Assembly: GCF_001513965.1 (NCBI RefSeq)
Contig: NZ_KQ948017.1
Location: 1 to 64,000, forward strand
DNA length: 64,000 nt
Reading direction: 5' to 3'
Origin: Streptomyces cellostaticus
GTDB lineage: Bacteria > Actinomycetota > Actinomycetes > Streptomycetales > Streptomycetaceae
Shown here piece by piece: positions 36,464-46,252 of the stretch; the first letter of the stretch is position 1, and each line of letters begins with the position of its first letter. The notes under the pieces were generated by a model. The model was not told where the DNA came from. It saw nothing but the letters and a program-made list of their open reading frames with translations, and ran no database searches. A program made the position numbers and the translations under genes.

Positions 36464-37128
36464 GCGGCGTTCTCCGTCTCGACGGGCAGCTCGGCCAGCC
36501 GCCATTCCAGCATCCCGTCGGTCAGCCGGACCGCCCTGCGGCCGCGCGCGTGCAGGAGGCGTACGGCGTCGTGGGCGAGCACGCAGTAGGCGCCCCGGCA
36601 GTAGGCCACGACCTCGGTCTCCTGCGGCAGCTCGGCGATGCGCTCGGCAAGTTCCTCGACCGGGACGGAGAGGGCGCCCGGGATGTGGCCGGCGGCGTAC
36701 TCCTCGACCGGCCGCACGTCCAGGACCACGACCTCGCCGGCGGCTGAGCGGGCGAGCAGTTCCTCGCGGCTCACCTCGTGCGCGTCGGCCGGGCCGAGGT
36801 AGGCGGCGCGGGCGGGCTCGACCGCGCTCTGATGGGCCTGCGCGACCTGACGGAACAACACGTAGAGGGCGGCTACGTCGTCCCCGGCGAGCCGGTAGTG
36901 GATGCGCACACCATCGCGGCGGGTCGCCACCAGCCCGGCCTGTTTCAGGGTCTGCAGGTGTGCCGAGGCGGTCGTCAGGTTCAGCCCGGCCGTTCTGGCG
37001 AGGGCGTCGACGGGGCGCTCGCCCTGAGCCAGCAGGTCGAGCAGTTCCAGGCGCTTTCCGCTGCTCAGCGCCTTGCCGGTGCGGGCGAACGCGTCGTACA
37101 GCGCGGCTTTGCGCGCGGCATCTCCCAT
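36460..37128 (-). CDS. ArsR-type regulator fused to a rhodanese domain
   Basis: Predicted 222 aa. ATG 37128 is chosen with GGAGG 5 nt upstream. The winged HTH (1-95) shows 'KRLELLDLLAQGERPVDALA' and 'TTASAHLQTLKQAGLV'. The rhodanese half has 'VLDVRPVEEYAAGHIPGALS' and the active loop 'VAYCRGAYCVLAHDA' with the catalytic Cys. Such fusions sense persulfide directly by the rhodanese Cys. It should regulate the divergent MBL-rhodanese gene and itself with the desulfurase. Confidence 0.88.
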   Translation of the reverse strand: MGDAARKAALYDAFARTGKALSSGKRLELLDLLAQGERPVDALARTAGLNLTTASAHLQTLKQAGLVATRRDGVRIHYRLAGDDVAALYVLFRQVAQAHQSAVEPARAAYLGPADAHEVSREELLARSAAGEVVVLDVRPVEEYAAGHIPGALSVPVEELAERIAELPQETEVVAYCRGAYCVLAHDAVRLLHARGRRAVRLTDGMLEWRLAELPVETENAA

Positions 37129-37214
37129 GACATCCTCCATAAATCCATGGAATATTGTAGAGAAGGACGAGCGCTGGGGCGACCCGGTCCCTACCGTGGA
37201 ATCTGGAGGATCCG
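37129..37214. promoter_or_regulatory. Divergent promoter with palindrome, ArsR operator candidate
   Basis: An AT-rich island in a GC-rich region between divergent genes. It has the perfect palindrome TCCATGGA at 37144-37151 with AT-rich flanks and a half-copy TCCAT at 37136-37140. It is a plausible operator for the ArsR-rhodanese protein. Confidence 0.45.
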
Positions 37215-38573
37215 ATGGGTTTCGGCGACGATCACCTGATACCGCTCGTCGACGCCGGGCTGGGCAACAGCGCCTACCTCGTCGACCTGGGCGACGGCCG
37301 CGCCCTGGCCGTGGACGCCGGCCGGGACCTGCGCGCCCTGCGCACCGCCGCCGAGCCGCGAGGACTGCGGATCGCCTACGCGGCCGACACCCACCTGCAC
37401 GCCGACTTCCTCTCCGGCGCCGTCCAGCTCGCCCACGACGACGCAGCGACCGTCCTCGCCTCAGCCCGCGGGCACCGGGCCTTCCCGCACCACGCACTCG
37501 GCGACGGCGACGAGACCGACCTGGGCGGACTGACCCTGCGCGCGCTGGCCACCCCGGGCCACACCGACGAGCACCTGTCCTTCCTCCTCCTGGACGGCGC
37601 CCGGGAACTGGGGGTCTTCACCGGCGGCTCCCTGATCGTCGGCTCGGCCGCCCGTACCGACCTGCTCGGCGCCGACCGCGCCGAGGAACTGGCCCGCGCC
37701 CAGTACCACTCGCTCCGGCGCCTGACGGAGCTGCCCGACCAGGTGTCCGTGTGGCCCACGCACGGCGCAGGGTCCTTCTGCTCGGCCCCGCCCGACGCCG
37801 AACGCACCACCACCATCGGCGCCCAGAAGCAGACGAACCCACTGCTCGCCGCCCCGGACGAGGACTCCTTCGTACGGCGGCTGCTGGGCAGCCTCGGCAC
37901 CTTTCCCGCGTACTTCGACCGCCTCGCCGAGGCCAACCGGCGCGGCCCCGCCGTCCTCGACGCCGAACCCGGACTGCCGCGGCTGACACCCACAGAAGCG
38001 GTCCGACTTCGGGGTATGGGCGGCGAGTTGGTCGATGTCCGCCCCGCCGCCGACTTCGCCGCGGGGCACATTCCCGGTGCGATCTCCATCCCGCTGCGCG
38101 ACCAGTTCGCCACCTGGCTCGGCTGGCTCCTGCCCGACGACACCCCGCTCGTCTTCGTCACCGCCCCCGGCCAGGACCTCGCCGAACTCACCTGGCAGGC
38201 CCTGAAGATCGGCTATGAACGCCTCACGGGCCACCTCCCGATGAGTGCCTGGCTCGCCGACGGGGGCGAGCAGCAGACCATCGGACTGGTCACCGCCGAC
38301 CGCATGACCGACCGCCCCGTCCTCGACGTCCGTCAGGACGCCGAGCGCGTCGCCGGGCACATCCCGGGCGCCGTCGGCATCGAGCTCGGCGACCTGTCGG
38401 CCCGCACCGACGAGGTACCCGCCGGCGCGGTCGTGCACTGCGGGCACGGCGAGCGCGCCATGACCGCCGCCAGCCTTCTCCAGCGCGCCGGACACCACGG
38501 CCTCGCCGTGCTGGCAGGCGGCCCCGACGACTGGGCCAAGGCCACCGGCCGCTCCCTCGAGGAGGGCGAGTGA
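37215..38573 (+). CDS. Metallo-beta-lactamase fold protein with two rhodanese domains
   Basis: Predicted 452 aa. The N-terminal MBL domain has the metal site 'ADTHLHADFLSG' and 'TPGHTDEHLSFLL', the type of persulfide dioxygenases (ETHE1-like). The first rhodanese (about 255-340) has 'VDVRPAADFAAGHIPGAIS' but no Cys in its loop ('VFVTAPGQDLAEL'), so it is inactive. The second (about 360-450) has 'VVHCGHGERAMTAA' with the Cys. It would oxidise or move glutathione-like or mycothiol persulfide sulfur. Its stop overlaps the MFS gene's GTG. Confidence 0.85.
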   Translation: MGFGDDHLIPLVDAGLGNSAYLVDLGDGRALAVDAGRDLRALRTAAEPRGLRIAYAADTHLHADFLSGAVQLAHDDAATVLASARGHRAFPHHALGDGDETDLGGLTLRALATPGHTDEHLSFLLLDGARELGVFTGGSLIVGSAARTDLLGADRAEELARAQYHSLRRLTELPDQVSVWPTHGAGSFCSAPPDAERTTTIGAQKQTNPLLAAPDEDSFVRRLLGSLGTFPAYFDRLAEANRRGPAVLDAEPGLPRLTPTEAVRLRGMGGELVDVRPAADFAAGHIPGAISIPLRDQFATWLGWLLPDDTPLVFVTAPGQDLAELTWQALKIGYERLTGHLPMSAWLADGGEQQTIGLVTADRMTDRPVLDVRQDAERVAGHIPGAVGIELGDLSARTDEVPAGAVVHCGHGERAMTAASLLQRAGHHGLAVLAGGPDDWAKATGRSLEEGE

Positions 38574-39835
38574 CCTCCGGCACCACCACCCCGGAGCGCG
38601 GCATACGGCTCGGGCTGCACGCCAACCTCGCCCAGTTCACCCTGCTCGTCGCCGTCAACGCCCTCGTGGGCGGCATGCTCGGCCAGGAGCGCACCGTGCT
38701 GCCGCTGCTGGCGCGCGACGTGTTCCGCCTGTCCGCCTACACCGCCGCACTGACCTACATCGTGGCCTTCGGCGCCACCAAGGCGATCACCAACTTCTTC
38801 GCCGGCACCCTCTGCGACCGTTACGGCCGTAAGCCCGTCCTCGTGGCGGGGTGGCTGGTGGCGCTGCCGGTGCCGGTGCTGCTGATCTGGGGACCGTCCT
38901 GGGGCTGGATCGTCTTCGCCAACGTCCTGCTCGGCATCAACCAGGGCCTGACCTGGTCCACCACCGTCATCATGAAGATCGACCTGGTCGGCCCGGCCCG
39001 GCGCGGTCTGGCCATGGGCTTCAACGAAGCCTCCGGCTATGTCGCCCTCGCGGCCACCGCCATGGCCACCGGCGCCATCGCCTCCCACTGGGGCCTGCGC
39101 CCCGCCCCCTTCCTCCTCGGCGCCGCCTACGCCGCCCTCGCCCTGGGCCTGTCCACTCTCGCCGTCCTCGAGACCCGCGAACACGCACGCGCCGAGGCTG
39201 CTCTCCACCCCGCCCCGAGCAACCCCGACCACCACGGCGAGCTGACCACCCGGCAGATCGCCTGGCTCACCAGCGTCCGTGACAAGGCCCTGTCCGCTGC
39301 CAGCCAGGCCGGCCTGGTCAACAATCTCAACGACGCCCTCGCCTGGGGCATCTTCCCGCTCCTCTTCGCCGCCCACGGCCTGTCCGTCGCCCGGATCGGC
39401 GTCCTGGCCGCCCTCTACCCGGCGGTGTGGGGCTTCGGACAGCTGTTCACCGGCTGGTGGTCCGACCGGATCGGCCGCAAGCACCTGATCACCGCCGGCA
39501 TGCTCGTCCAGGCCGTCGCCATCGCCTTGGTGGCGACGGGCACCACCTTCCCGGTCTGGGCCGGCGCGCAGATCCTCCTCGGCGTCGGCACCGCCCTGGT
39601 CTACCCCACCCTCCTCGCCGCCATCGGCGACGTCGCCCACCCCGCCTGGCGCGCCCGCGCCGTCGGCGTCTACCGGCTGTGGCGCGACGGCGGCTTCGCC
39701 GTGGGCGCCCTGCTCGCCGGAGCACTCGCCGATGCCTACGGCCCGACCACCGCCATCTGGGCCGTCGCCGCCCTCACCGCCGCCTCCGGCTTCGCCGTGG
39801 CGCTGGGCATGTATGAAACGCATCCACGCGCATGA
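38570..39835 (+). CDS. MFS transporter of the sulfur module
   Basis: Predicted 421 aa, about 12 hydrophobic segments, with MFS loops 'GTLCDRYGRKPVLVAGW' and 'GWWSDRIGRKHLITAG'. GTG 38570 overlaps the preceding stop (GTGA). It is coupled to the MBL-rhodanese gene, so its cargo may be sulfite, thiosulfate or a thiol compound; this is context inference. Confidence 0.85.
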   Translation: MTSGTTTPERGIRLGLHANLAQFTLLVAVNALVGGMLGQERTVLPLLARDVFRLSAYTAALTYIVAFGATKAITNFFAGTLCDRYGRKPVLVAGWLVALPVPVLLIWGPSWGWIVFANVLLGINQGLTWSTTVIMKIDLVGPARRGLAMGFNEASGYVALAATAMATGAIASHWGLRPAPFLLGAAYAALALGLSTLAVLETREHARAEAALHPAPSNPDHHGELTTRQIAWLTSVRDKALSAASQAGLVNNLNDALAWGIFPLLFAAHGLSVARIGVLAALYPAVWGFGQLFTGWWSDRIGRKHLITAGMLVQAVAIALVATGTTFPVWAGAQILLGVGTALVYPTLLAAIGDVAHPAWRARAVGVYRLWRDGGFAVGALLAGALADAYGPTTAIWAVAALTAASGFAVALGMYETHPRA

Positions 39836-39890
39836 ATCACCACCACGCGTATGACCCATCGTCCGCAGCACCCTCGGCACGCTGACGCGG

Positions 39891-39998
39891 TCACACCCTG
39901 CCGCCGAAGAACACCTGCACCTCGTGGATCAGCCCGTCGCGGACGGTGACCGCCTCGACGTTGCGGTAAAGGAGGCGCAAGGGTTCGGTGTGGCGCGG
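39891..39998 (-). pseudogene. C-terminal fragment of a SnoaL/NTF2-like protein
   Basis: On the minus strand the frame ends in 'LRLLYRNVEAVTVRDGLIHE' followed by 'VQVFFGGRV' and stop, the usual C-terminus of NTF2/SnoaL-like proteins. It is preceded by an in-frame stop, so the rest of the gene is gone. It lies beside the truncated NmrA gene. Confidence 0.5.
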
Positions 39999-40023
39999 CT
40001 ACGTCGGGGCCGTCTGCTAGGCG

Positions 40024-40986
40024 ATGACGACGAGGACTTCCTCATCCGGACGGCCACCACCCGACCCGGAACGCGACGCGCGGCAGTTCACCCTGGCCAA
40101 CTCCAGCCACCGCAGCCACACCGTGCACTGCACGCCTGCCTGCGCCGGCGCAACGCCAACGCCCCCGAAAAACGGAACGGCTCTCCTGACTCGTCTTCAT
40201 GCCGACGGCGTGGCCGCGCGGGCGGCTTACCGTGATCCGCACACCACGGCTCAGGTGATCGAGTCGGGCGGTCAGGCAGTGACGCTCGATATGGCCATGC
40301 CGGACACGATCGGTCCCGCACTCGATGGCATCGAGGCCGTATTCCTTCTCGGCGCGACGGGCCCCGCCCAAACGACGCACGAACTCAACATACTGGAAGC
40401 CGTCCGTGCGGTGGGTGTTCGGGTGGTCAAGCTGTCGGTCTGGCGGGCCGACGAAGGACTCTCACCGATCGCCCGGCTGCATCAGCCCGTCGAACAGTCG
40501 CTGGTCACGTCCGATGTGGCCTGGACGATCCTGCGACCCAACTTCTATCTGCAGAACTTCCTGCGCCAGCCGTCCATCCGCGAGGCCAGGGAGTTCAGTC
40601 TCCCCTTGATCACCGCACCCATAAGCTTCATCGACAGCGGCGACATCGCCCGTGTCGCAGCGCGGGTTCTCACCACTGATGGCCATGACGGCTGCGTCTA
40701 TGACCTTACCGGGCCGAAGGCACTGACCTACGCTGAAGCCGCCGAAGAGTTTTCCGACGTCCTCGGCAAGCCCGTGCGCTACGTGGGACTGCCGGACGAC
40801 GAAGCGCGCGCGGCCATGCTGGGTCGCGGGATGCCGGAGTTCTACGTCGATGCCCTGATAGGAGTTGCCCGCGCTTATCGCGACGGCGGTGCCGAGACCG
40901 TCACTTCAACCGTGGCCGACCTCACGGGCCGTGCAGCCCTCGGTTTTGCCGATTTCGTGCGCCAGAACCGCAACTTCTTCGACTGA
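40024..40986 (+). pseudogene. NmrA-like NAD(P)-binding protein with damaged N-terminus
   Basis: From about residue 54 the protein is a normal NmrA/atypical SDR ('ALLTRLHADGVAARAAYRDP', 'VFLLGATGPAQTTHELNILEA', 'WTILRPNFYLQNFLRQPSIR', 'TGPKALTYAEAAEEFS'). The first 53 residues are low-complexity and lack the TGxxGxxG cofactor loop. The 5' end appears to have been replaced, probably by the same event that left the SnoaL fragment. It could be translated but should not bind cofactor normally. Confidence 0.6.
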
Positions 40987-41227
40987 CCATGGTCTTCATC
41001 GGCCTGCACCCGGTGTGAGATCACCGAAATCCGGTTCCCTCCTGACGAACATCAGCAGCACCATCACCTGCCGGGACTGCCGACCTTCCTGATCAGCCGA
41101 GGCCATCGCCACATGGTCCGACGGGGATCGCAGCGATCGGAGCAGCCCGGGAAAGTGTTGACGCCGCAAGGGCAGTACGCGCGCATTCGGGATCGTGGCA
41201 CCGTCCCGGGCGACAGGGCCCGACCGG

Positions 41228-42514
41228 TCAGGCGGGGCTGAGCGGATGTACCGCCGTGGTGGAGCGCGGCGGCCAGGAGTGCGGGGAGAGGATGCCGAGC
41301 ACGTAGGCGCGGGCGACCAGTGCCGGGCGGGTCGCGGCTCCCAGGAGGTGCCGCAGGCGGCTCAGGTGGTAGTCGAGGGTCTGCCGCGAGAGGTGCAGAG
41401 TTCCGGCGATGTCCGCATTGCTGTGCCCGGCGGCCAGCAGGGCGAGTATCCGCACCTGGGCGGCCGTCAGCGGTGGGTGCGCCTCGTAGCTCAGGCCGAG
41501 CCGGGAAATGACCGCCCAGACGCCGGGCGGGTGTTCCGCGGCGTGGTGTACGGCGCTCAAATGGATCCAGGCTCGGCGCCGGCGGTCACCGTCGACGAGC
41601 ACGGCGCTGGTGCGCGCGCTTCTGCGCCGGCCGGCGATGAGGTCCTCCCAGATCCGGTGAAGCGCCGTCCGTTCGGGCGTCCGGGCCAGCAGGGTGTCGG
41701 CGGGCGATCCGACCAGGTCGCCCAGGCGGACGTGCAGCAGCTCGGCGGCGGCAGTGCCTGCGTCCCTGACGACTCCGTCCGCGGACAGGCGCAGGCAGGC
41801 CAGGCCACTGTGGTCCCGCAGCGCGCGCAGGTCCGCCTCGGCCTGACGCCGCTGGTCCAGCGCACGGGTGTAGTCGGTGATGTCGACGTAGATGCCCGCC
41901 ACGCAGCGCAGGGTGCCCCAGCGGACGGGGAAGCGGTAACCGGCCGCGTGCCCGCAAGAACCGTCCGAACGACGGTAGACGAGCGTGTGCCGCACGGAGT
42001 GCCCGCCGGTGAGGACCTCCTCGTCGAGGGCGCGGAAGCGCGCCGCGTCATCGGGTCCGTCGATCTCGGCGAGGTGCCGGCCGATCAAGGTGTCGCGTGT
42101 GGTTCCGTACAGATGGGCGTAGGCGTGGTTCGCCCAGACATAGCGGGCGTCGGCGTCGCGGACGAACACCGCGGCCGGGCTCAGGTCGGCGAAGGATGCG
42201 TACGGCCCCGTCCCGGCCACCGGGCCGCCCACCTCGACCGCGACTCCTCTGCTGCGGCCGGAGGGCGCGCCGTCGCCGCGGCCCGGCCAGTTGACGGAGA
42301 ACGTACGGCCCTCGAACCGCGCCTGGTAGGGACCGTCGCCGGGTAACTGCGACCGACCGCGGCGATCGGCGCACAGGGCCTGCAGGAAGCGGCGCGCCAC
42401 GCGCTCGTCGGCGAAGGCGCCGCCCCCGCTCTCGACCAGGTCCGAGCCGCCGTCGGCTTCCCACCAGGACACCGGGAGGGGCGCGAGCAGCGTCTTGAAA
42501 TCGGCCTCGTCCAC
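41228..42514 (-). CDS. PAS-domain LuxR-type transcriptional regulator
   Basis: Predicted 428 aa from GTG 42514, with AAGGAG upstream. Two PAS regions (about 105-225, 'AVFVRDADARYVWANHAYA', and 240-350) lead to a C-terminal LuxR HTH ('LTAAQVRILALLAAGHSNAD', 'LHLSRQTLDYHLSRLRHLLG'). It is not a full histidine kinase and has no receiver domain; a one-component sensor is likely. It is divergent, by 358 bp, from the ATP-grasp/dikinase/MFS operon and is its likely regulator. Confidence 0.8.
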   Translation of the reverse strand: MDEADFKTLLAPLPVSWWEADGGSDLVESGGGAFADERVARRFLQALCADRRGRSQLPGDGPYQARFEGRTFSVNWPGRGDGAPSGRSRGVAVEVGGPVAGTGPYASFADLSPAAVFVRDADARYVWANHAYAHLYGTTRDTLIGRHLAEIDGPDDAARFRALDEEVLTGGHSVRHTLVYRRSDGSCGHAAGYRFPVRWGTLRCVAGIYVDITDYTRALDQRRQAEADLRALRDHSGLACLRLSADGVVRDAGTAAAELLHVRLGDLVGSPADTLLARTPERTALHRIWEDLIAGRRRSARTSAVLVDGDRRRRAWIHLSAVHHAAEHPPGVWAVISRLGLSYEAHPPLTAAQVRILALLAAGHSNADIAGTLHLSRQTLDYHLSRLRHLLGAATRPALVARAYVLGILSPHSWPPRSTTAVHPLSPA

Positions 42515-42872
42515 GATGTGACTCCTTCAACGTTCCACGACATTACTTTGAGTGACACATCATGCGTGTCCCGTAGGTGCGTGCGGCATGCCGGACGGTT
42601 CGGGACCCGCCCTGGCGCGATGCGGGCACCCCCAGGCCGGGCGCTAACGCATCACCGGACCTTCACATGACGTCAACCGCCGTCATGAGTCAGGCATTTG
42701 CCTGAGACGTCGATGCTTCGCACGCCCGGAAACGGGAAACCGGGCTGCTTCGCTTGAAGCGAGACCGCGGAACGGTGGACGACCAGCCGGCGCATCCCGA
42801 CGCCACCGCTCCGCTCGTCGCGTGAACCACCGGGCCAGGAAGTAGTCGGGTGACATAAGGAGATGGGATTTC
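42515..42872. promoter_or_regulatory. Divergent region between the LuxR regulator and the ATP-grasp operon
   Basis: 358 bp without a gene, less GC-rich than its surroundings in places. It should carry both promoters and LuxR sites; no clear inverted repeat can be named. Confidence 0.4.
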
Positions 42873-44246
42873 GTGACGAAGGTGCTGTACGTGCATGCCA
42901 AGGGCGGTCCCCCGGTGGGGTACGCGCTGCCTCGGGTGGCCGCGAGGTCAGCCGTGCACCTGCTGGCACTCAGCGACCTGCCCGTCCATGTGGCGGCGGA
43001 CGCGGCGGGGCTGTGCGCTTCGGTCGTCGCACGTGGGGACACGGACGAACACGACCTGGTCGAACTCATCGCGTCCCGTGCCCGCGAGGTCGGCGCGGAC
43101 GCCGTCATCACCCTCTCGGAGTACGCGGTGGTCGCGGTCGCCGAGGCCTCCCGGCTGCTCGGGCTGCGGGGCGCCGGGCCGGCCGCGGCCCTCGCTCGCG
43201 ACAAGCGCCTGATGCGCGCGGCCTGGGAACGCCAGGGCATCCCCCAGCCCTGCTTCCGCGCCATCGCAACAGCACAGCAACTGCGGGCCGCGGAAGCTGA
43301 GTTGTCCCACCCACTGCTGCTGAAGGCGGCCTGGAGCGCCGGCTCGACCGCGCACCAGATCATCGAGGGGACCGCGGACGTGCAAGACGCCTGGGAACGG
43401 TCGCGCGCGGTGATGGCCGAGTCGGCGCGGCTCGGCTACGCGGAACTCCATGTCGGCGGCGCCGGTGAGGACTTCATCGTCGAGGAGATCGTCACCGGCT
43501 GTGCCGAGGAGTGGTTCGACGGATCGGGCTGGGGTGACTACGTCAGCGTCGAGGGCGTGGTCGTGGACGGTGTCTTCCGGCCGGTCTGCCTCAGTGGCCG
43601 GATGCCGACGGTGGCTCCGTTCACCGAACGGGCCGGCATCACGCCGGCCGCGGTCGGTACGGGGGCCCAGACCCGGATCGTCGAGCTGGCCCGGCGGGCC
43701 GTGGAGGCGCTCGGGCTGGAGAACTGCGGCACCCACACGGAGATCAAACTCGGGGCGGACGGCCGCATGTGGGTGATCGAGACGGCGGCGCGGTTCGGCG
43801 GCGCCATGACGGTGCCCCAGATCGAGCAGGTTTTCGGGCTCGACCTGGTCGCCATGTTCACCGACCAGTTGCTCGGGCGGCCGGCAGACTGGCCGTCACG
43901 GGCGTTGACGCCCGCGGACGCCGACGGCGCGGCCGGGTCCCTCGTCGTCCTCGCCGTGGACGGCGCGGGCGCCCCATGGCCGCGCCGGCACCTGTGGGAC
44001 TCCGCGTCGGTGATCCGCTCCGCTCCGGTCGGCGCGGGCAGCACGCTGTCCGTCGTCCGCGAGAGTTCGCTGCCGGACGGCACACCCGTGCCGGTCTACG
44101 ATCCGGCCGCGGGCGCCAACACCATGGCGGGGCTGTGCCTGCTGTCCGCCGACCGGCCGCAGACCGTCATCCGCGACTTCACCGCCCTGGTGGACGCACT
44201 GCCGCGCATCCTGCCCACGGACGTCGCCGAGGGGGTACGGGCATGA
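42873..44246 (+). CDS. ATP-grasp carboxylate-amine ligase
   Basis: Predicted 457 aa from GTG 42873 with GGAG upstream. Pre-ATP-grasp domain then 'LARDKRLMRAAWERQGIPQP', 'HPLLLKAAWSAGSTAHQI', 'DFIVEEIVTGCAEEWF' and 'NCGTHTEIKLGADGRMWVIE' with the metal ligands before 'AARFGGAM'. This is the L-amino acid ligase/BacD-like group making amide or dipeptide bonds. Its stop overlaps the ATG of the dikinase-like gene. Together with that gene and an exporter it looks like a small natural-product pathway of unknown product. Confidence 0.83.
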   Translation: MTKVLYVHAKGGPPVGYALPRVAARSAVHLLALSDLPVHVAADAAGLCASVVARGDTDEHDLVELIASRAREVGADAVITLSEYAVVAVAEASRLLGLRGAGPAAALARDKRLMRAAWERQGIPQPCFRAIATAQQLRAAEAELSHPLLLKAAWSAGSTAHQIIEGTADVQDAWERSRAVMAESARLGYAELHVGGAGEDFIVEEIVTGCAEEWFDGSGWGDYVSVEGVVVDGVFRPVCLSGRMPTVAPFTERAGITPAAVGTGAQTRIVELARRAVEALGLENCGTHTEIKLGADGRMWVIETAARFGGAMTVPQIEQVFGLDLVAMFTDQLLGRPADWPSRALTPADADGAAGSLVVLAVDGAGAPWPRRHLWDSASVIRSAPVGAGSTLSVVRESSLPDGTPVPVYDPAAGANTMAGLCLLSADRPQTVIRDFTALVDALPRILPTDVAEGVRA

Positions 44247-46252
44247 CCCTCGCCCTGGACGAGGCCGGCGTACCCGGGGCTGCCGGCGACCGCACCGTCG
44301 TCGGCGCCAACCTGTCGCTGCCCCTGTTCCGGACGCTGTCCGGAGTGCTTGCCGGACACCCGTACCTGAAGATCGTGGTGGACCGCGCCGACAGCACCTG
44401 GCACCTGCTCGACACGCAGATGCATCCCTTCCACGTCAACTACATCGCCACCCGTGTCCTGGGCATGACCCTGGACGAACTCGACGCGGATCTGGACGCG
44501 TTCAACGCATCCGTGTACATGGACCCCGAACGCCGCTTCCTCCTCGGGGTGCTGTCCCTCCACACCGAAGGGGACGCGGACGGCACCGAGCGTCCCTTCC
44601 TGGTGCTGGAGACCACCGAGGCGGACACCATGCAGGGCTCCCTGCTGGAGGAGTTCTATCTCTATGTGCGCGAGCGGGTGGACGGACGTCTGCCGCTGCT
44701 GCTCAAGCCCGCCAACCACGGCCAGGAGCACGAACTGGCCTCGGTCGGCGAGGCGGACGTACCGCGCATCCTCAGCCACGAACTGTTCGGCAACCGGACC
44801 CGCACCTGCCTCAACCCCGGAGAGGCCGAGGGCCGACTGCGCCACTTCCGCACCAGGGCCGAGTACGAGGCAGCCGCCGCGGACCTCGGCTGGTCGGACA
44901 TCATCGCGATGCCCCGCCTCCCCGACGACGTGCCCAGGGTCGCCGGATTCGTCAACACCGCGCCCACCACTCCGCTTTCCCACACCAACGTGCTGGCTTC
45001 GGGCTGGGGCATCCCGAACGCGATCGTCCGCGACCTCGACGCCGTCGTGCGCGACGGCCTGGACGGTGCCTGGGTGCGCTACCGGGTCCGCGAGGACTCC
45101 GTCTCGCTGGAGCCGCTGCCCGGCCCGCCGGCCCTGAAGAGGCCCGCCTGGCACCAGCAGCGCATCCTCATCGGGACGCCGCTGCTGCAGCAGTCCCCGG
45201 TCCTGCCCCTGGACCGGCTGCGGCGCACCGACCGCGACAGTTACGGCACCAAGGCGGCCAACCTCGGAGAACTGCACCATGTCCTGGACAGCCGCACCGC
45301 CGACCTGACGGTGTTCTACGTGCGCCCGCGCGCGCCGCGCCCCCATCTCCTCGGCCACCTCGGCGCTCGCCTCGGCGAACAGGGAGCCTCGCCGGAGCGA
45401 CTCCGCGCCGCCGCGGCCGAGTACGTGGCCGGCACCGTCCGCGCCCCCGAGGGCGTGGCGCTGCCGTTCCACCTCCACCACCTGTTCCTGACCTCCTCCC
45501 CCGCGCTCCAACAGGGCATCGGCAAGCTGAAGATGGCCCTGGAGCTCGAGGCGTTCGACGTCGTGGACCCGTTGTGCCTGACCCTTCAGCACCTCGTGCG
45601 CGGCACGCCGATGCCGAACGAGGTGACCCGGGCGATCACGGGCGCAGTGCCGGAGCTGCTGGCCGACGGCCGCCGCATGGTGGTGCGCTCCTCCTCCAAC
45701 GCCGAGGACCTGCCCGGCTTCTCCGCGGCGGGGATCTACGACTCGGTGACCACCGTGCGAGGGACCGAACAGCTCCTGGACGCCGTGCGGCAGGTGTGGG
45801 CGTCACTGCTGTCGCCGCGCAGCGTGCGTCTGCGGCACCAGGCCGGAATCTCCCTGGACGACACCTACATGGGAGTGATCGTCCAGGAGTACGTACCCGC
45901 TCGCCTCGGCGGTGTGCTGGTGACCTGCAACCCGACCCGCCGGGAGGACTTCCGCAACGTGTACCTCAACTGCACGCCCGGTTCGCCGGAGCGGGTGGTG
46001 GACGGTACCGTCCTGCCGCAGCAGTACCTGTACAACACCGTCGAGGGCGGCGGACGTACGGTGGACATCGGCTCCGCGGGCAAGGACCTCCCGTCAAAGA
46101 CGCGCTCGGCGCTCGCCCGGCTCGCCTTCACCGGACGCCTGTTGCAGTCCCATTTCAGTGAGGACGACGCCGACGACGCGCTGGACATCGAGTGGCTGAT
46201 GACGGACCAAGGGGCGTTCCGCCTGGTCCAGATCCGCCCCTACGCCCGGTGA
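44243..46252 (+). CDS. Dikinase-like phosphotransferase with glucan-water-dikinase domain order
   Basis: Predicted 669 aa. The phosphohistidine swivel motif 'TTPLSHTNVLASGWGIPNAI' (His247) comes before the ATP-binding domain ('RRMVVRSSSNAEDLPGFSAA', then 'GVIVQEYVPARLGGVLVTCN', about 480-669). PEP synthase and PPDK have the reverse order, ATP domain first. His-then-ATP is the order of glucan/phosphoglucan water dikinases, yet no starch-binding domain is seen; residues 1-230 are unassigned. It should move a phosphate from ATP through His247 to an unknown acceptor. It is coupled to the ATP-grasp ligase (ATGA) and to the MFS gene (GTGA). Confidence 0.75.
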   Translation: MTLALDEAGVPGAAGDRTVVGANLSLPLFRTLSGVLAGHPYLKIVVDRADSTWHLLDTQMHPFHVNYIATRVLGMTLDELDADLDAFNASVYMDPERRFLLGVLSLHTEGDADGTERPFLVLETTEADTMQGSLLEEFYLYVRERVDGRLPLLLKPANHGQEHELASVGEADVPRILSHELFGNRTRTCLNPGEAEGRLRHFRTRAEYEAAAADLGWSDIIAMPRLPDDVPRVAGFVNTAPTTPLSHTNVLASGWGIPNAIVRDLDAVVRDGLDGAWVRYRVREDSVSLEPLPGPPALKRPAWHQQRILIGTPLLQQSPVLPLDRLRRTDRDSYGTKAANLGELHHVLDSRTADLTVFYVRPRAPRPHLLGHLGARLGEQGASPERLRAAAAEYVAGTVRAPEGVALPFHLHHLFLTSSPALQQGIGKLKMALELEAFDVVDPLCLTLQHLVRGTPMPNEVTRAITGAVPELLADGRRMVVRSSSNAEDLPGFSAAGIYDSVTTVRGTEQLLDAVRQVWASLLSPRSVRLRHQAGISLDDTYMGVIVQEYVPARLGGVLVTCNPTRREDFRNVYLNCTPGSPERVVDGTVLPQQYLYNTVEGGGRTVDIGSAGKDLPSKTRSALARLAFTGRLLQSHFSEDDADDALDIEWLMTDQGAFRLVQIRPYAR

